Assembly (NCBI GenBank): GCA_024694145.1
Contig: JAILKD010000006.1
Coordinates: forward strand, 1 to 45,681
DNA from: a bacterium
GTDB taxonomy: Bacteria > Bacillota_I > Bacilli_A > Acholeplasmatales > JAEDCM01
Length of the DNA stretch: 45,681 nt
Reading direction: 5' to 3'
Part shown: positions 26,633 to 33,626 of the stretch, one piece after another
Layout: every line of letters begins with the position of its first letter
Position numbering within the stretch: position 1 is the first letter of the stretch
Notes under the pieces: generated by a model
Told to the model about the DNA's origin: nothing
The model's database searches: none
The model's input: only the letters and a program-made list of their open reading frames with translations
Program-made: the position numbers and the translations under genes

Positions 26633-28198
26633 TTAATCTATTGCTTTAGCTTCTACTCCAGTTCTTGTTGCATAAGCTTTAAATACATTTAAAGTATTAT
26701 CTTTAATTGATTTATAATTTGTTTCGCTATATACATAATCAGCTCTTGTATCAACTAATGTTAACATTTCTTCATAATATGCAGTAATAGGTGCTGCTAA
26801 GTTATCACTATCTTTAGCATCCTTATTGTAGTTTAATAAATAAGGTACTTGTAATTTCTTTACTTTTACTACATTTCCATCTTTATCCGCATATTCAATA
26901 TGCTTATAGCTAGCTTCATCATTTACATTATATAAAGTAGTAATATTTGTGAAGTATTTATCAATTAAATTTGCATATAAAGTAGTTAATTTAGTGTTAG
27001 ATTCTCTAATATGAGCATCTTTTGAATATCCATATTTAGATTTAGCAATACCACTATCTAATTTAGTATCAAAATTATAAATAGTTAAATTGTTTTTAAC
27101 AGCAAAATCATTAAATGTCTTGATTGAAGCTTGAGTATTACCACACCAAGTACCACCAAGTAAAATAATTGAATTACCTTCTTGATTTAATAACCATTCA
27201 AGTTGTCTATAAGTAATAGTTTCAATATTGATTTGACTATCAGATGCAAATATTTCTTTACCTGATCTAGTGTTATAAGTATTAATAATATAATCTTTAT
27301 CTGAATAATCCGTTACTTCTACAGTACCATAAGTTTTCTTAATTGAATCAAAGAAACCATGTAATCCATCTACATAATCATTTGTAATATAGTTTCTACC
27401 GCCTTCAGCATTCTTACCTTTATAAATACCTTTACTATCTAAGTCAACCATTTCTTCAAATGCACTTACAATTGGTCCACTTGCATTACTCTTATCATAG
27501 TAGAATAAGAATGGTACTTGTAATTTAGCAACTGTTGTTTCAGTTCCTTCTTTATCATTAAATTTAAGAGCTGAAGCTGTATCTGTTTTATATTCAACAA
27601 AATCATTTAAATTTGTTAGATATTTAGTTACTAATTCACCATATAAAAAGTTATATTCAGTTCCTGCAGTTACTCTTGCTGGATCAGTTGGATTAGTATT
27701 TCTAACATGTGTAGAGTTTGTTGTTCCATCTAAAAAGAAATCAAAGTTAAAAATTTTATCTACACCATATTCTTTAGCAATACTATTTACATATGGAGCA
27801 GCTGCTCTAGTATTATGGCACCATGATCCACCAAAGAAGAATAAGTATTTACCATCTGATTCTAAAATGTTTACTAATTCTTCATAAGTAATTGCATCAA
27901 ATATAATATCTTTATCACTAAATGTTGCTACCCCTTGTCTATTTGTATCTGCAAGAGATCTTTTATTATAATCATCAAAGAAGAATTCTTTTTCAAAATT
28001 ATAAGCTTTTTGTGATAATCCTTTTTCATATACTTTTGCTTCTACTGTTGGTGTTTCATCTGTTGGTGTTACAACAACTGTTCCATTATCTTTATTTTCA
28101 TCATTATTCTTTTTATCTTTTCCTTGGCAACCAGCTAATGCTAAAGCTCCAAGTCCTAATGTAATTCCTAATCCTAATATCCTTTTAAATTTATTCAT
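26633..28198 (-). CDS. Lipoprotein with two tandem thioredoxin-like domains
   Basis: The signal peptide ends in the lipobox LALAGC, so Cys24 should be lipidated and the protein held on the outer face of the membrane. An Asp/Thr-rich linker follows. Two homologous domains each begin with a hydrophobic strand and a tryptophan-cysteine site: LFFFGGSWCHNTRAAAPYV (about residue 120) and IILLGGTWCGNTQASIKTF (about 345). Both are followed by a second strand (IFNFDFFLDG and IYNFDTKLDS). Later blocks also repeat: TVAKLQVPFLFYYDKS against KVKKLQVPYLLNYNKD, then YYEEML-type ends. Each site has one cysteine in a WCxNT context, not a CxxC pair. I do not recognise a named family. Its place in the operon suggests handling of extracellular cystine or mixed disulfides. 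Confidence 0.8.
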   Translation of the reverse strand: MNKFKRILGLGITLGLGALALAGCQGKDKKNNDENKDNGTVVVTPTDETPTVEAKVYEKGLSQKAYNFEKEFFFDDYNKRSLADTNRQGVATFSDKDIIFDAITYEELVNILESDGKYLFFFGGSWCHNTRAAAPYVNSIAKEYGVDKIFNFDFFLDGTTNSTHVRNTNPTDPARVTAGTEYNFLYGELVTKYLTNLNDFVEYKTDTASALKFNDKEGTETTVAKLQVPFLFYYDKSNASGPIVSAFEEMVDLDSKGIYKGKNAEGGRNYITNDYVDGLHGFFDSIKKTYGTVEVTDYSDKDYIINTYNTRSGKEIFASDSQINIETITYRQLEWLLNQEGNSIILLGGTWCGNTQASIKTFNDFAVKNNLTIYNFDTKLDSGIAKSKYGYSKDAHIRESNTKLTTLYANLIDKYFTNITTLYNVNDEASYKHIEYADKDGNVVKVKKLQVPYLLNYNKDAKDSDNLAAPITAYYEEMLTLVDTRADYVYSETNYKSIKDNTLNVFKAYATRTGVEAKAID

Positions 28199-28210
28199 TT
28201 TTTATTCCTC

Positions 28211-28744
28211 CTAGCATATTTCTATTTCTTCACTACTACTATTATTATTTGTGTTAATGTTTGAACTATTATCTTCATTTTTTGTTCCATATTTATCTTG
28301 TAGATATTTAAAATCAGAATATCCTGTAATAGTTTCATAACTACTTTCACTAAAATATTTTTCTAATTTTTCTGTTGCTTCATTAACTGCTAAAGTAATT
28401 TCTTCATTAGTTATTCCATCAGCAACTTTTCTATTATCTAAAACTATTGCTTTTTTAATTGCTAGTCTTACATAATCTGTTTTAGCTTCATCAAGTTTAC
28501 TAGCATTTTTAACCTTTTTTTCTAATCCTATATTTCTATCTAGTTTGTTATAATAAACAATTGCTTGATCAATTTTCTCTTCTGTTTCTATAGATAAACT
28601 AACTTCTCCTATATTATCTATAGACTTTTTTGTTCTATTAACTTTTATTACACTAGTTATAATTGATAAGCTTAAGAATAGAATTGCAAAACTAGTTAAA
28701 GCTATTATTAAAATTGTTCTATTACTTAATTTATTTGTTTTCAT
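28211..28744 (-). CDS. Small membrane-anchored protein of unknown function
   Basis: A 177-residue protein with one N-terminal TM helix (about residues 10-33) and no lipobox. The rest is charged and helical, with a low-complexity Asn/Ser tail that ends in EEIEIC. It starts in an ATGA overlap with the symporter stop, so it is translationally coupled to it. I do not recognise the family. Its membrane position and tight coupling suggest an accessory subunit of the symporter or a partner of the downstream lipoprotein. The C-terminal Cys recalls the QVC repeats at the end of the symporter. Confidence 0.7.
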   Translation of the reverse strand: MKTNKLSNRTILIIALTSFAILFLSLSIITSVIKVNRTKKSIDNIGEVSLSIETEEKIDQAIVYYNKLDRNIGLEKKVKNASKLDEAKTDYVRLAIKKAIVLDNRKVADGITNEEITLAVNEATEKLEKYFSESSYETITGYSDFKYLQDKYGTKNEDNSSNINTNNNSSSEEIEIC

Positions 28745-30333
28745 TTACTAACAGCCTTCTTTCTAGGGCTAAATGAGCATACTTGATCTTCATTTATTAA
28801 TGATTCTTCATTTTTCTTTTTCTTTATACTTACTGAGCAAACCTGATCTTCATTAATCAAGGAATCACTTATAGATTCTTTTTTCTTAGATATAGCACAT
28901 ACTTGGTCTTCATTAATTAAATCGTCATCTTTTTTATTTAACTTATCTAATTTGCTTAAATCAATATCAAATGGTTTATTAGCTTCTACCACAGTTTCTT
29001 TTTCATCTAGTACTACACTATTACCTACAATTATTCCAGCTGTTGCGGCTGTTGATACATTATCAACTGTTCTAATCATATCTGATATTGTATTTATCGG
29101 CATTAATAATATTACTGCAGCAACAGGTAAACCTAATACACTAAATAGTGATATTGATGATACAATTGCAATTCCAGGAACTCCTGCACTACCAAATGAT
29201 AATACTAAAGTTAATATTGCTAAAATAATATAGTCACCAACACCCCAGTTTAATCCAACTGCATTTACATAAAATATTGCAAGTAATATTGGCCATATAC
29301 ATGTACAACCTGGCATTCCTATAGTTGTTCCAAGTGGTGCAGTGAAGTTTGATACTTCTTCATCTACTCCAAGATCCTCCAAGTTTTTAATTGTTACAGG
29401 AAGTGTCCCAATACTTGATTGTGTTGTGAATGCTGTAGCTTGCGCAGGGAATATTGCCTTAAAGAACTTAAATAGGCTAATCTTAGCAAATAGTTTTACT
29501 AATAAGCCATTAGCAATAAATGTATGAACTAAAGCTACGATGTAGATTAATCCAACTAGAATTAATAATTGAATTATTGAATCCCCACTACTAAATATCT
29601 TACTTGTAGATACACTTATAATTGCTAAAACAGCATAAGGTGTAAGTTTAATAACAAAAGCTAACACTCTATAAATTATTCTTTTAGAAGCATTTATAAA
29701 GTCTTTAAATGATTCAACTTTATCTTCTCCACTTGACTTTGAAACACTTATATAACCTATAGCAAGTGCTATAGCTATAATAATTATTGCTACTACATTA
29801 TTATTTAGAATATCTCCTACAATATTTGATGGGAATAAATTAACTATTACATCTTCAAATGATTTAGTTAAGCCTGAATAAGCACTAACTGTACCGTCAG
29901 ATACACTATTTATATCACTAAATACGCTAGATGCACCTCTTCCTAGATGGAATACTGTTCCAGCTACAATTGATAAAACTATCGCAATACTTGCTGAAGT
30001 TAATAACCATACAACTGATTTAACTCCAATTTTTTTCATACTTCCTTTATTTTTTAAAGTAATGAAGCTTGAAATGATTGAAACAAGTATTACAGGTGCT
30101 ACAAGTGCTGTAATTATTCTTATATAAATATCTCCAATTAATCCAACCCATTTTAAATAACTATTACCTTCAGACTTAAATAGGAATCCTACTCCAACTC
30201 CAAGTGCTAAAGCAATAAGTATTACAAATGTGAAATTTATTTTCTTACTTAAGAAATGTAGTAAAACAAATAGTAAGAATACGATTGATAAAGCAAATAA
30301 GCTTATCCAATTAAAATCTAAGAAAGCATCCAT
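28741..30333 (-). CDS. tcyP: TcyP-like L-cystine:cation symporter with a triplicated Cys tail
   Basis: Secondary transporter of the dicarboxylate/amino acid:cation symporter (DAACS) family, closest in pattern to the L-cystine importer TcyP/YhcL. Eight or so TM helices, the re-entrant signature AFTTQSSIGTLPVTI and the substrate/cation region GTTIGMPGCTCIWPILLA are visible. After the last TM (about 420) comes a hydrophilic tail of about 90 residues. It ends in three 20-residue repeats of LINEDQVC-x(A/V/F)S…KKK, which I have not met in this family. The start has AAAAGGAG upstream. It is the first structural gene of a six-gene operon and lies behind two Cys-rich mini-ORFs and a terminator. Confidence 0.88.
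   Translation of the reverse strand: MDAFLDFNWISLFALSIVFLLFVLLHFLSKKINFTFVILIALALGVGVGFLFKSEGNSYLKWVGLIGDIYIRIITALVAPVILVSIISSFITLKNKGSMKKIGVKSVVWLLTSASIAIVLSIVAGTVFHLGRGASSVFSDINSVSDGTVSAYSGLTKSFEDVIVNLFPSNIVGDILNNNVVAIIIIAIALAIGYISVSKSSGEDKVESFKDFINASKRIIYRVLAFVIKLTPYAVLAIISVSTSKIFSSGDSIIQLLILVGLIYIVALVHTFIANGLLVKLFAKISLFKFFKAIFPAQATAFTTQSSIGTLPVTIKNLEDLGVDEEVSNFTAPLGTTIGMPGCTCIWPILLAIFYVNAVGLNWGVGDYIILAILTLVLSFGSAGVPGIAIVSSISLFSVLGLPVAAVILLMPINTISDMIRTVDNVSTAATAGIIVGNSVVLDEKETVVEANKPFDIDLSKLDKLNKKDDDLINEDQVCAISKKKESISDSLINEDQVCSVSIKKKKNEESLINEDQVCSFSPRKKAVSK
28744..28920 (-). repeat. Three 60-bp repeats coding LINEDQVC motifs in the symporter tail
   Basis: LINEDQVC recurs three times with an exact period of 20 residues: …QVCAIS, …QVCSVS, …QVCSFS, each followed by a Lys-rich stretch. 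The eight core residues are invariant while the linkers vary, which points to selection on the peptide. Confidence 0.88.
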
Positions 30334-30353
30334 AATTTCAACTCCTTTTTATA

Positions 30354-30395
30354 TTAAATATGTTTTCTCCTACACATATAACAGTCAGAACTCAT
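30354..30395 (-). CDS. Mini-ORF 2: 13-residue Cys/Met peptide MSSDCYMCRRKHI
   Basis: Not in the ORF track. The ATG has AAGGAG with suitable spacing, and the frame ends 20 bases before the symporter ATG, upstream of that gene's own ribosome binding site. It lies after the attenuator terminator, so it is transcribed only on read-through. It begins with the same five residues as the metY leader (MSSDC). It is probably a second translated regulator or a coupling leader; a functional small peptide is also possible. Confidence 0.6.
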   Translation of the reverse strand: MSSDCYMCRRKHI

Positions 30396-30416
30396 AAAAC
30401 CATCTCCTTAAATACT

Positions 30417-30447
30417 TGCAAAATAAAAACAGGGTATCTCCCTGTTT
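30417..30447 (-). terminator. Attenuator terminator in the symporter leader
   Basis: The minus-strand stem AAACAGGG/CCCTGTTT with a five-base loop is followed by TTTTATTTT. It lies 18 bases after the stop of the Cys-rich leader ORF and before the structural genes, the usual place for an attenuator. The 5' arm plus loop (AGGGAGAT) is exactly complementary to ATCTCCCT at the end of the leader ORF (30477-30484). Confidence 0.82.
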
Positions 30448-30464
30448 AATAGTTTAATTATTAA

Positions 30465-30569
30465 CTATTTTGCATTAGGGAGATTTAAGTGCATAATTAA
30501 ACACATGTGGCTACACATGCACATTGAACTATTCATTTTATGACTTTTACTAATTATTATTTTATTCAT
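30465..30569 (-). CDS. Mini-ORF 1: Cys/Met-rich 34-residue leader peptide
   Basis: Not in the ORF track. GGGAGG lies nine bases before the ATG. The peptide has three Cys, six Met including the start, and three His, clustered in SSMCMCSHMCLIMH (residues 14-27). Codons 29-31 (AATCTCCCT) hold the sequence that pairs with the downstream terminator arm. A ribosome held at the Cys codons leaves that sequence free; a ribosome at the stop codon covers it. This is the geometry of amino-acid attenuation as known for trp and his leaders. The peptide itself probably has no further function. Confidence 0.75.
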   Translation of the reverse strand: MNKIIISKSHKMNSSMCMCSHMCLIMHLNLPNAK

Positions 30570-30602
30570 AAGTTCATACCTCCCACTTTAGTATTCAACT
30601 GT

Positions 30603-30631
30603 ATTGTACTCCTCTTTTCCTACTATGTCAA
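30603..30631 (-). promoter_or_regulatory. Promoter of the cystine/sulfur operon
   Basis: Minus-strand TTGACA, 17 bases, TACAAT. The transcript would start about 30 bases before the leader ORF. Confidence 0.88.
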
Positions 30632-30637
30632 TAGGAA
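30617..30637. promoter_or_regulatory. Rrf2/CymR-type operator over the -35 box of the cystine operon
   Basis: Read along the transcript, the core is CCTATTGACATAGTAGG, an inverted repeat flanked by TT and AA, with the -35 TTGACA in its centre. It differs from the metY operator at only two of 21 positions and has the same register to -35. Confidence 0.72.
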
Positions 30638-30655
30638 TAGTATAAAATATTTTAA

Positions 30656-30690
30656 AAAAATTAAAAGTAGTTAAGTTTTGGCTTAACTAC
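30656..30690 (-). terminator. Intrinsic terminator of the nitroreductase gene
   Basis: The perfect nine-base stem GTAGTTAAG/CTTAACTAC is followed on the minus strand by TTTTAATTTTTTT. Confidence 0.87.
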
Positions 30691-30703
30691 CTTATTTTTG
30701 AGA

Positions 30704-31336
30704 CTAAAATTTATTAAAATGTATCTTTTCTTTTGTATTAATTTCTTTTTGTTTGCATAACTTTTCGCCTTTTTTAGGCTTCCCAAGTCCTAAGAAGCAA
30801 GGAACAAAATATTCTTCTGGTATATTTAATACTTTTTTTGCATTATCCATTTCTTTAGCCAAAGCAATTCTTAAACTGCATCCTAAGTTTTCATAAGTTG
30901 AAGCAAGTAAGAAATTTTCTATACTACACCAAATAGATGCGAATACATTTAAGTGACTAATATCAGCAGGATGTAATATATCTACTTTTTCTTTAAATAT
31001 TGGAATAATAAGTGCATTTGCTTCATAAAGCATTCTATATTGCTTAGGTACAGCAAGCTTATATGCATTAAACTGATCTATATCATTTAAATTCCATGCT
31101 TTAGCTAGTTCATTCATTTCTTCATCGGAGAATTCTCTTGGTATAGTATCAACATCTAAAACTTTAGACATAATATTTTTATCTTTTATAACTATATATT
31201 CCCAGTCTCTTAAATGATCATTAGATGGTGCCTTCATAGCAGCATCTACAATACGCTCAATAGTTTCCATAGGAATATCATAATTTTCAAATTCACGAAC
31301 TGTTCTTCTTTTATTAATTACATCATAAAAATCCAT
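30704..31336 (-). CDS. Nitroreductase-family flavoprotein
   Basis: An FMN-dependent NAD(P)H oxidoreductase of the nitroreductase superfamily, 210 aa. The N-terminal DFYDVINKRRTVREFENYDIP carries the FMN-phosphate-binding Arg pair. AAMKAPSNDHLRDWEYIVI is the second flavin-contact region, and the ending CFLGLGKPKKGE matches the conserved G-x-G-x-P segment. The start at MDFYD has AAGGAGTGA upstream; the track start is eight codons earlier. It is monocistronic, with its own promoter and terminator. The natural substrate cannot be read from sequence. Confidence 0.92.
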   Translation of the reverse strand: MDFYDVINKRRTVREFENYDIPMETIERIVDAAMKAPSNDHLRDWEYIVIKDKNIMSKVLDVDTIPREFSDEEMNELAKAWNLNDIDQFNAYKLAVPKQYRMLYEANALIIPIFKEKVDILHPADISHLNVFASIWCSIENFLLASTYENLGCSLRIALAKEMDNAKKVLNIPEEYFVPCFLGLGKPKKGEKLCKQKEINTKEKIHFNKF

Positions 31337-31370
31337 ATAATCACTCCTTTTAGGGAACATTTATATAATA

Positions 31371-31399
31371 ATTATAACAATGTATTTCCTAAAAACCAA
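31371..31399 (-). promoter_or_regulatory. Nitroreductase promoter
   Basis: Minus-strand TTGGTT, 17 bases, TATAAT, about 35 bases before the ATG. Confidence 0.6.
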
Positions 31400-31406
31400 T
31401 ATAATA

Positions 31407-31427
31407 AATAGTCCACGAAGGACTATT
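31407..31427 (-). terminator. Hairpin terminator of the shikimate operon
   Basis: The stem AATAGTCC/GGACTATT has a five-base loop and overlaps the stop codon of the last gene. The run after it (ATTTATTATATT) is only moderately T-rich. Confidence 0.65.
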
Positions 31428-31710
31428 CATCAAATATTGTTTTCTTTTCTACTAAATGTTCAGAACATTCTTTTAATTTATGATGTAAGTTGTTTGGTTT
31501 ATAATTTGTTTCTAGAGTCTCTAAAGAATCAAAATATAATTTAGCCATAACATCATAATTATTTTTACCATTAACCTTATTAATAATTAAATCATAACTA
31601 TTTAGGCCATTAATAGATTCAACCATCTCATTATAAATTGGTTTAACTATATTAACATATTCATGTAAAGTATTAATATCTTTTAATTTTACTATTATAT
31701 AATGTGTCAT
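31423..31710 (-). CDS. Dabb-like alpha/beta-barrel small protein
   Basis: A 95-residue protein with the pattern of stress-responsive A/B-barrel (Dabb) proteins: strand HYIIVKLKD, a helix, NGLNSYDLIINKV, then NYDVMAKLYFDSLETLETNYKPNNLHHKLKE. The conserved FdSleale…H region is visible. The start is one base after the aroF stop, with only a weak AAGAAG upstream, so it depends on the shikimate operon for expression. Its function there is unknown. Confidence 0.65.
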   Translation of the reverse strand: MTHYIIVKLKDINTLHEYVNIVKPIYNEMVESINGLNSYDLIINKVNGKNNYDVMAKLYFDSLETLETNYKPNNLHHKLKECSEHLVEKKTIFDE

Positions 31711-31711
31711 A

Positions 31712-32758
31712 TTACTTCTTTAATAAATCTCTTCTAATATCAGCAAGTTCTAGAATTAATTTTTCAGTCTTTTCCCAGCCTAAACATGGATCAGTAACAG
31801 ATTGACCATATACATTTCCGTCTTCTTTTTGTTTTCCGTCAACTAGATATGATTCAATCATTAAACCTTTAACAATACTTCTAATTTGTTCATTGTGTTT
31901 AATAGAATGCATTACTTCTTTAGCAATACGAATTTGTTCTAAATATTGCTTATTAGAGTTTGCATGGTTACAGTCAACAATAACAGCTGGGTTTTGTAAT
32001 TTAGCTTCCATATATTTCTCATAACAATAAATTAAATCTTCATAGTGATAGTTAGGAATACTTACACCTTTCTTATTAACACTACCTCTTAAAATGGCGT
32101 GACAAAGAGGATTTCCTTTGCTTTCTACTTCCCAACCTCTATATATAAATTCATGACTCATTTGACCAGCTTTAATAGAATTCATCATAACATTTAAGTC
32201 ACCACTTGTAGGGTTCTTCATGCCTGCAGGTATATTTAAGCCACTTGCTGTCATTCTATGTTGTTGGTCTTCTGAGCTTCTTGCACCTACTGCTACATAA
32301 CTAAGTAGATCTGATAAATATCTATGGTTTTCAGGATATAACATTTCATCAGCACATGAGAAACCTGTTTCATTTAAAGCTCTCATATGAAGTTTTCTAA
32401 TTGCTATTAAACCTTTTAACATATTTTCTTCATCATTTAGTGATGGTTGATGTAACATTCCTTTATAACCTGAACCATTTGTTCTAGGCTTATTTGTATA
32501 GATTCTAGGAATTATACATAAAACATCTTTTACTTTTTCATAAACACCTTTTAATTTATGAAGATAATCCATTACAGCATCTTCTCTATCAGCTGAACAT
32601 GGTCCAATGATTAAAATAAACTTATCACTTTTACCTTCAAAGATTTCTCTAATTTCTTTATCGTTTTTTTCTTTTGCAAGTCTACCTTCTTCACTAATAG
32701 GATACATTTCCTTTATTTCTTGTGGAATTGGTAGTTTTCTTTTAAATACTAAATTCAT
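31712..32758 (-). CDS. aroF: DAHP synthase, class I alpha
   Basis: First step of the shikimate pathway: phosphoenolpyruvate plus erythrose 4-phosphate to DAHP. It is the AroFGH type: IIGPCSADREDAV, PRTNGSGYKGMLHQP, the VGARSSEDQQHRMTASGL block, KNPTSGD, HAILRGSVNKKG and the metal site around VDCNHANSNK. Length is 348 aa. The KPRTNGSGYKG loop departs from KPRTTVGWKG of E. coli enzymes, so its feedback specificity cannot be predicted. GGAGGATGA precedes the ATG. Its late position in the operon is unusual for an entry enzyme but covers the whole pathway in one transcript. Confidence 0.95.
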   Translation of the reverse strand: MNLVFKRKLPIPQEIKEMYPISEEGRLAKEKNDKEIREIFEGKSDKFILIIGPCSADREDAVMDYLHKLKGVYEKVKDVLCIIPRIYTNKPRTNGSGYKGMLHQPSLNDEENMLKGLIAIRKLHMRALNETGFSCADEMLYPENHRYLSDLLSYVAVGARSSEDQQHRMTASGLNIPAGMKNPTSGDLNVMMNSIKAGQMSHEFIYRGWEVESKGNPLCHAILRGSVNKKGVSIPNYHYEDLIYCYEKYMEAKLQNPAVIVDCNHANSNKQYLEQIRIAKEVMHSIKHNEQIRSIVKGLMIESYLVDGKQKEDGNVYGQSVTDPCLGWEKTEKLILELADIRRDLLKK

Positions 32759-32774
32759 AATTTCATCCTCCTAA

Positions 32775-33626
32775 TTAATCGAAATACTTACGACGTTCTG
32801 TAGACGTACGCATCATTTGTTGCATTGTTTCTTTATCATCTTGTGCTAGTGCATCTCTTAGTCTTCTAAATTGTCCTAAGAATAAATCCATTTGACTTAA
32901 TAATTCATGTTTATTCATAATGAATAATTCAGTCCACATTTTTTCATTAATCTTAGCTATTCTAGTTAAATCTCTAAATGAATCCCCAGTAAAGTCAACT
33001 AAATGTTTTGATTCTTTACACACCATTAAGCTTACTGCGATGCAGTGAGTTAATTGTGACAAGAATCCAATCATTTCATCATGTTCTTGTGGAGTTAAAT
33101 AACTAACTTTTCTAAATCCTAATACTTCACCAATTGAAGCAACAAATTCAATATTTCCTTTTGTATTATCACTTGTAGGTGTAACAATGTAGTTTGAGCC
33201 ATTAAATATAGTGCTAGTTGCATTTTCAACACCACTTACTTCACGTCCTGCCATAGGATGGGCTGGTACAAATTCTACATCTTTTCTTAAAATAGATTGT
33301 ATTTTATAAACTATTTCACATTTAACACCTGTAACATCGCTTATTACTATTCCTGATTTAAAACAATCTTGATATTTTTCAATCCAATTAGTAAATTGTT
33401 CGGGATATAATGCAAATATTACTAAATCATATTTAGATACAAATTCTTTAGTTACTTCTGTTGTCCCTTCACTAATAATTCCTTTATTTAAGGCATAATC
33501 AATAGATTTTTGACTACGAGTAATAGCTCCAACAAAATAACCTTTCTTAGTAAATCCTTCTGCATAAGATCCACCAATTAAGCCTAAACCTACAATTAAT
33601 ATTTTTTTATCATTTGATAATTTCAT
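32775..33626 (-). CDS. tyrA: Prephenate dehydrogenase
   Basis: NAD(P)-dependent oxidative decarboxylation of prephenate to 4-hydroxyphenylpyruvate for tyrosine. The Rossmann motif is ILIVGLGLIGGSYAEGF. FVPAHPMAGREVSG and LTHCIAVSL are the catalytic-domain signatures. There is no C-terminal ACT domain, so the protein has no obvious built-in tyrosine control. The ATG used lies inside aroA's 3' end (17-base overlap) with GAGGAGG 12 bases upstream. The track's TTG start is too close to that site. Length is 283 aa. Confidence 0.95.
   Translation of the reverse strand: MKLSNDKKILIVGLGLIGGSYAEGFTKKGYFVGAITRSQKSIDYALNKGIISEGTTEVTKEFVSKYDLVIFALYPEQFTNWIEKYQDCFKSGIVISDVTGVKCEIVYKIQSILRKDVEFVPAHPMAGREVSGVENATSTIFNGSNYIVTPTSDNTKGNIEFVASIGEVLGFRKVSYLTPQEHDEMIGFLSQLTHCIAVSLMVCKESKHLVDFTGDSFRDLTRIAKINEKMWTELFIMNKHELLSQMDLFLGQFRRLRDALAQDDKETMQQMMRTSTERRKYFD

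Noticed and set aside
27922-28164. 80-aa Leu-rich plus-strand ORF
   Set aside because: Its composition comes from reading the Asp/Lys/Thr-rich lipoprotein N-terminus backwards; no start signals.
30575-30577. Earlier ATG (MNL-stop) in front of leader ORF 1
   Set aside because: It lies only one or two bases after GGAGG and gives three codons; the next ATG has correct spacing.
30334-30703. T-box or SAM riboswitch in front of the symporter
   Set aside because: No T-box sequence, specifier stem or S-box core could be seen. The terminator is explained by the leader ORF complementarity.
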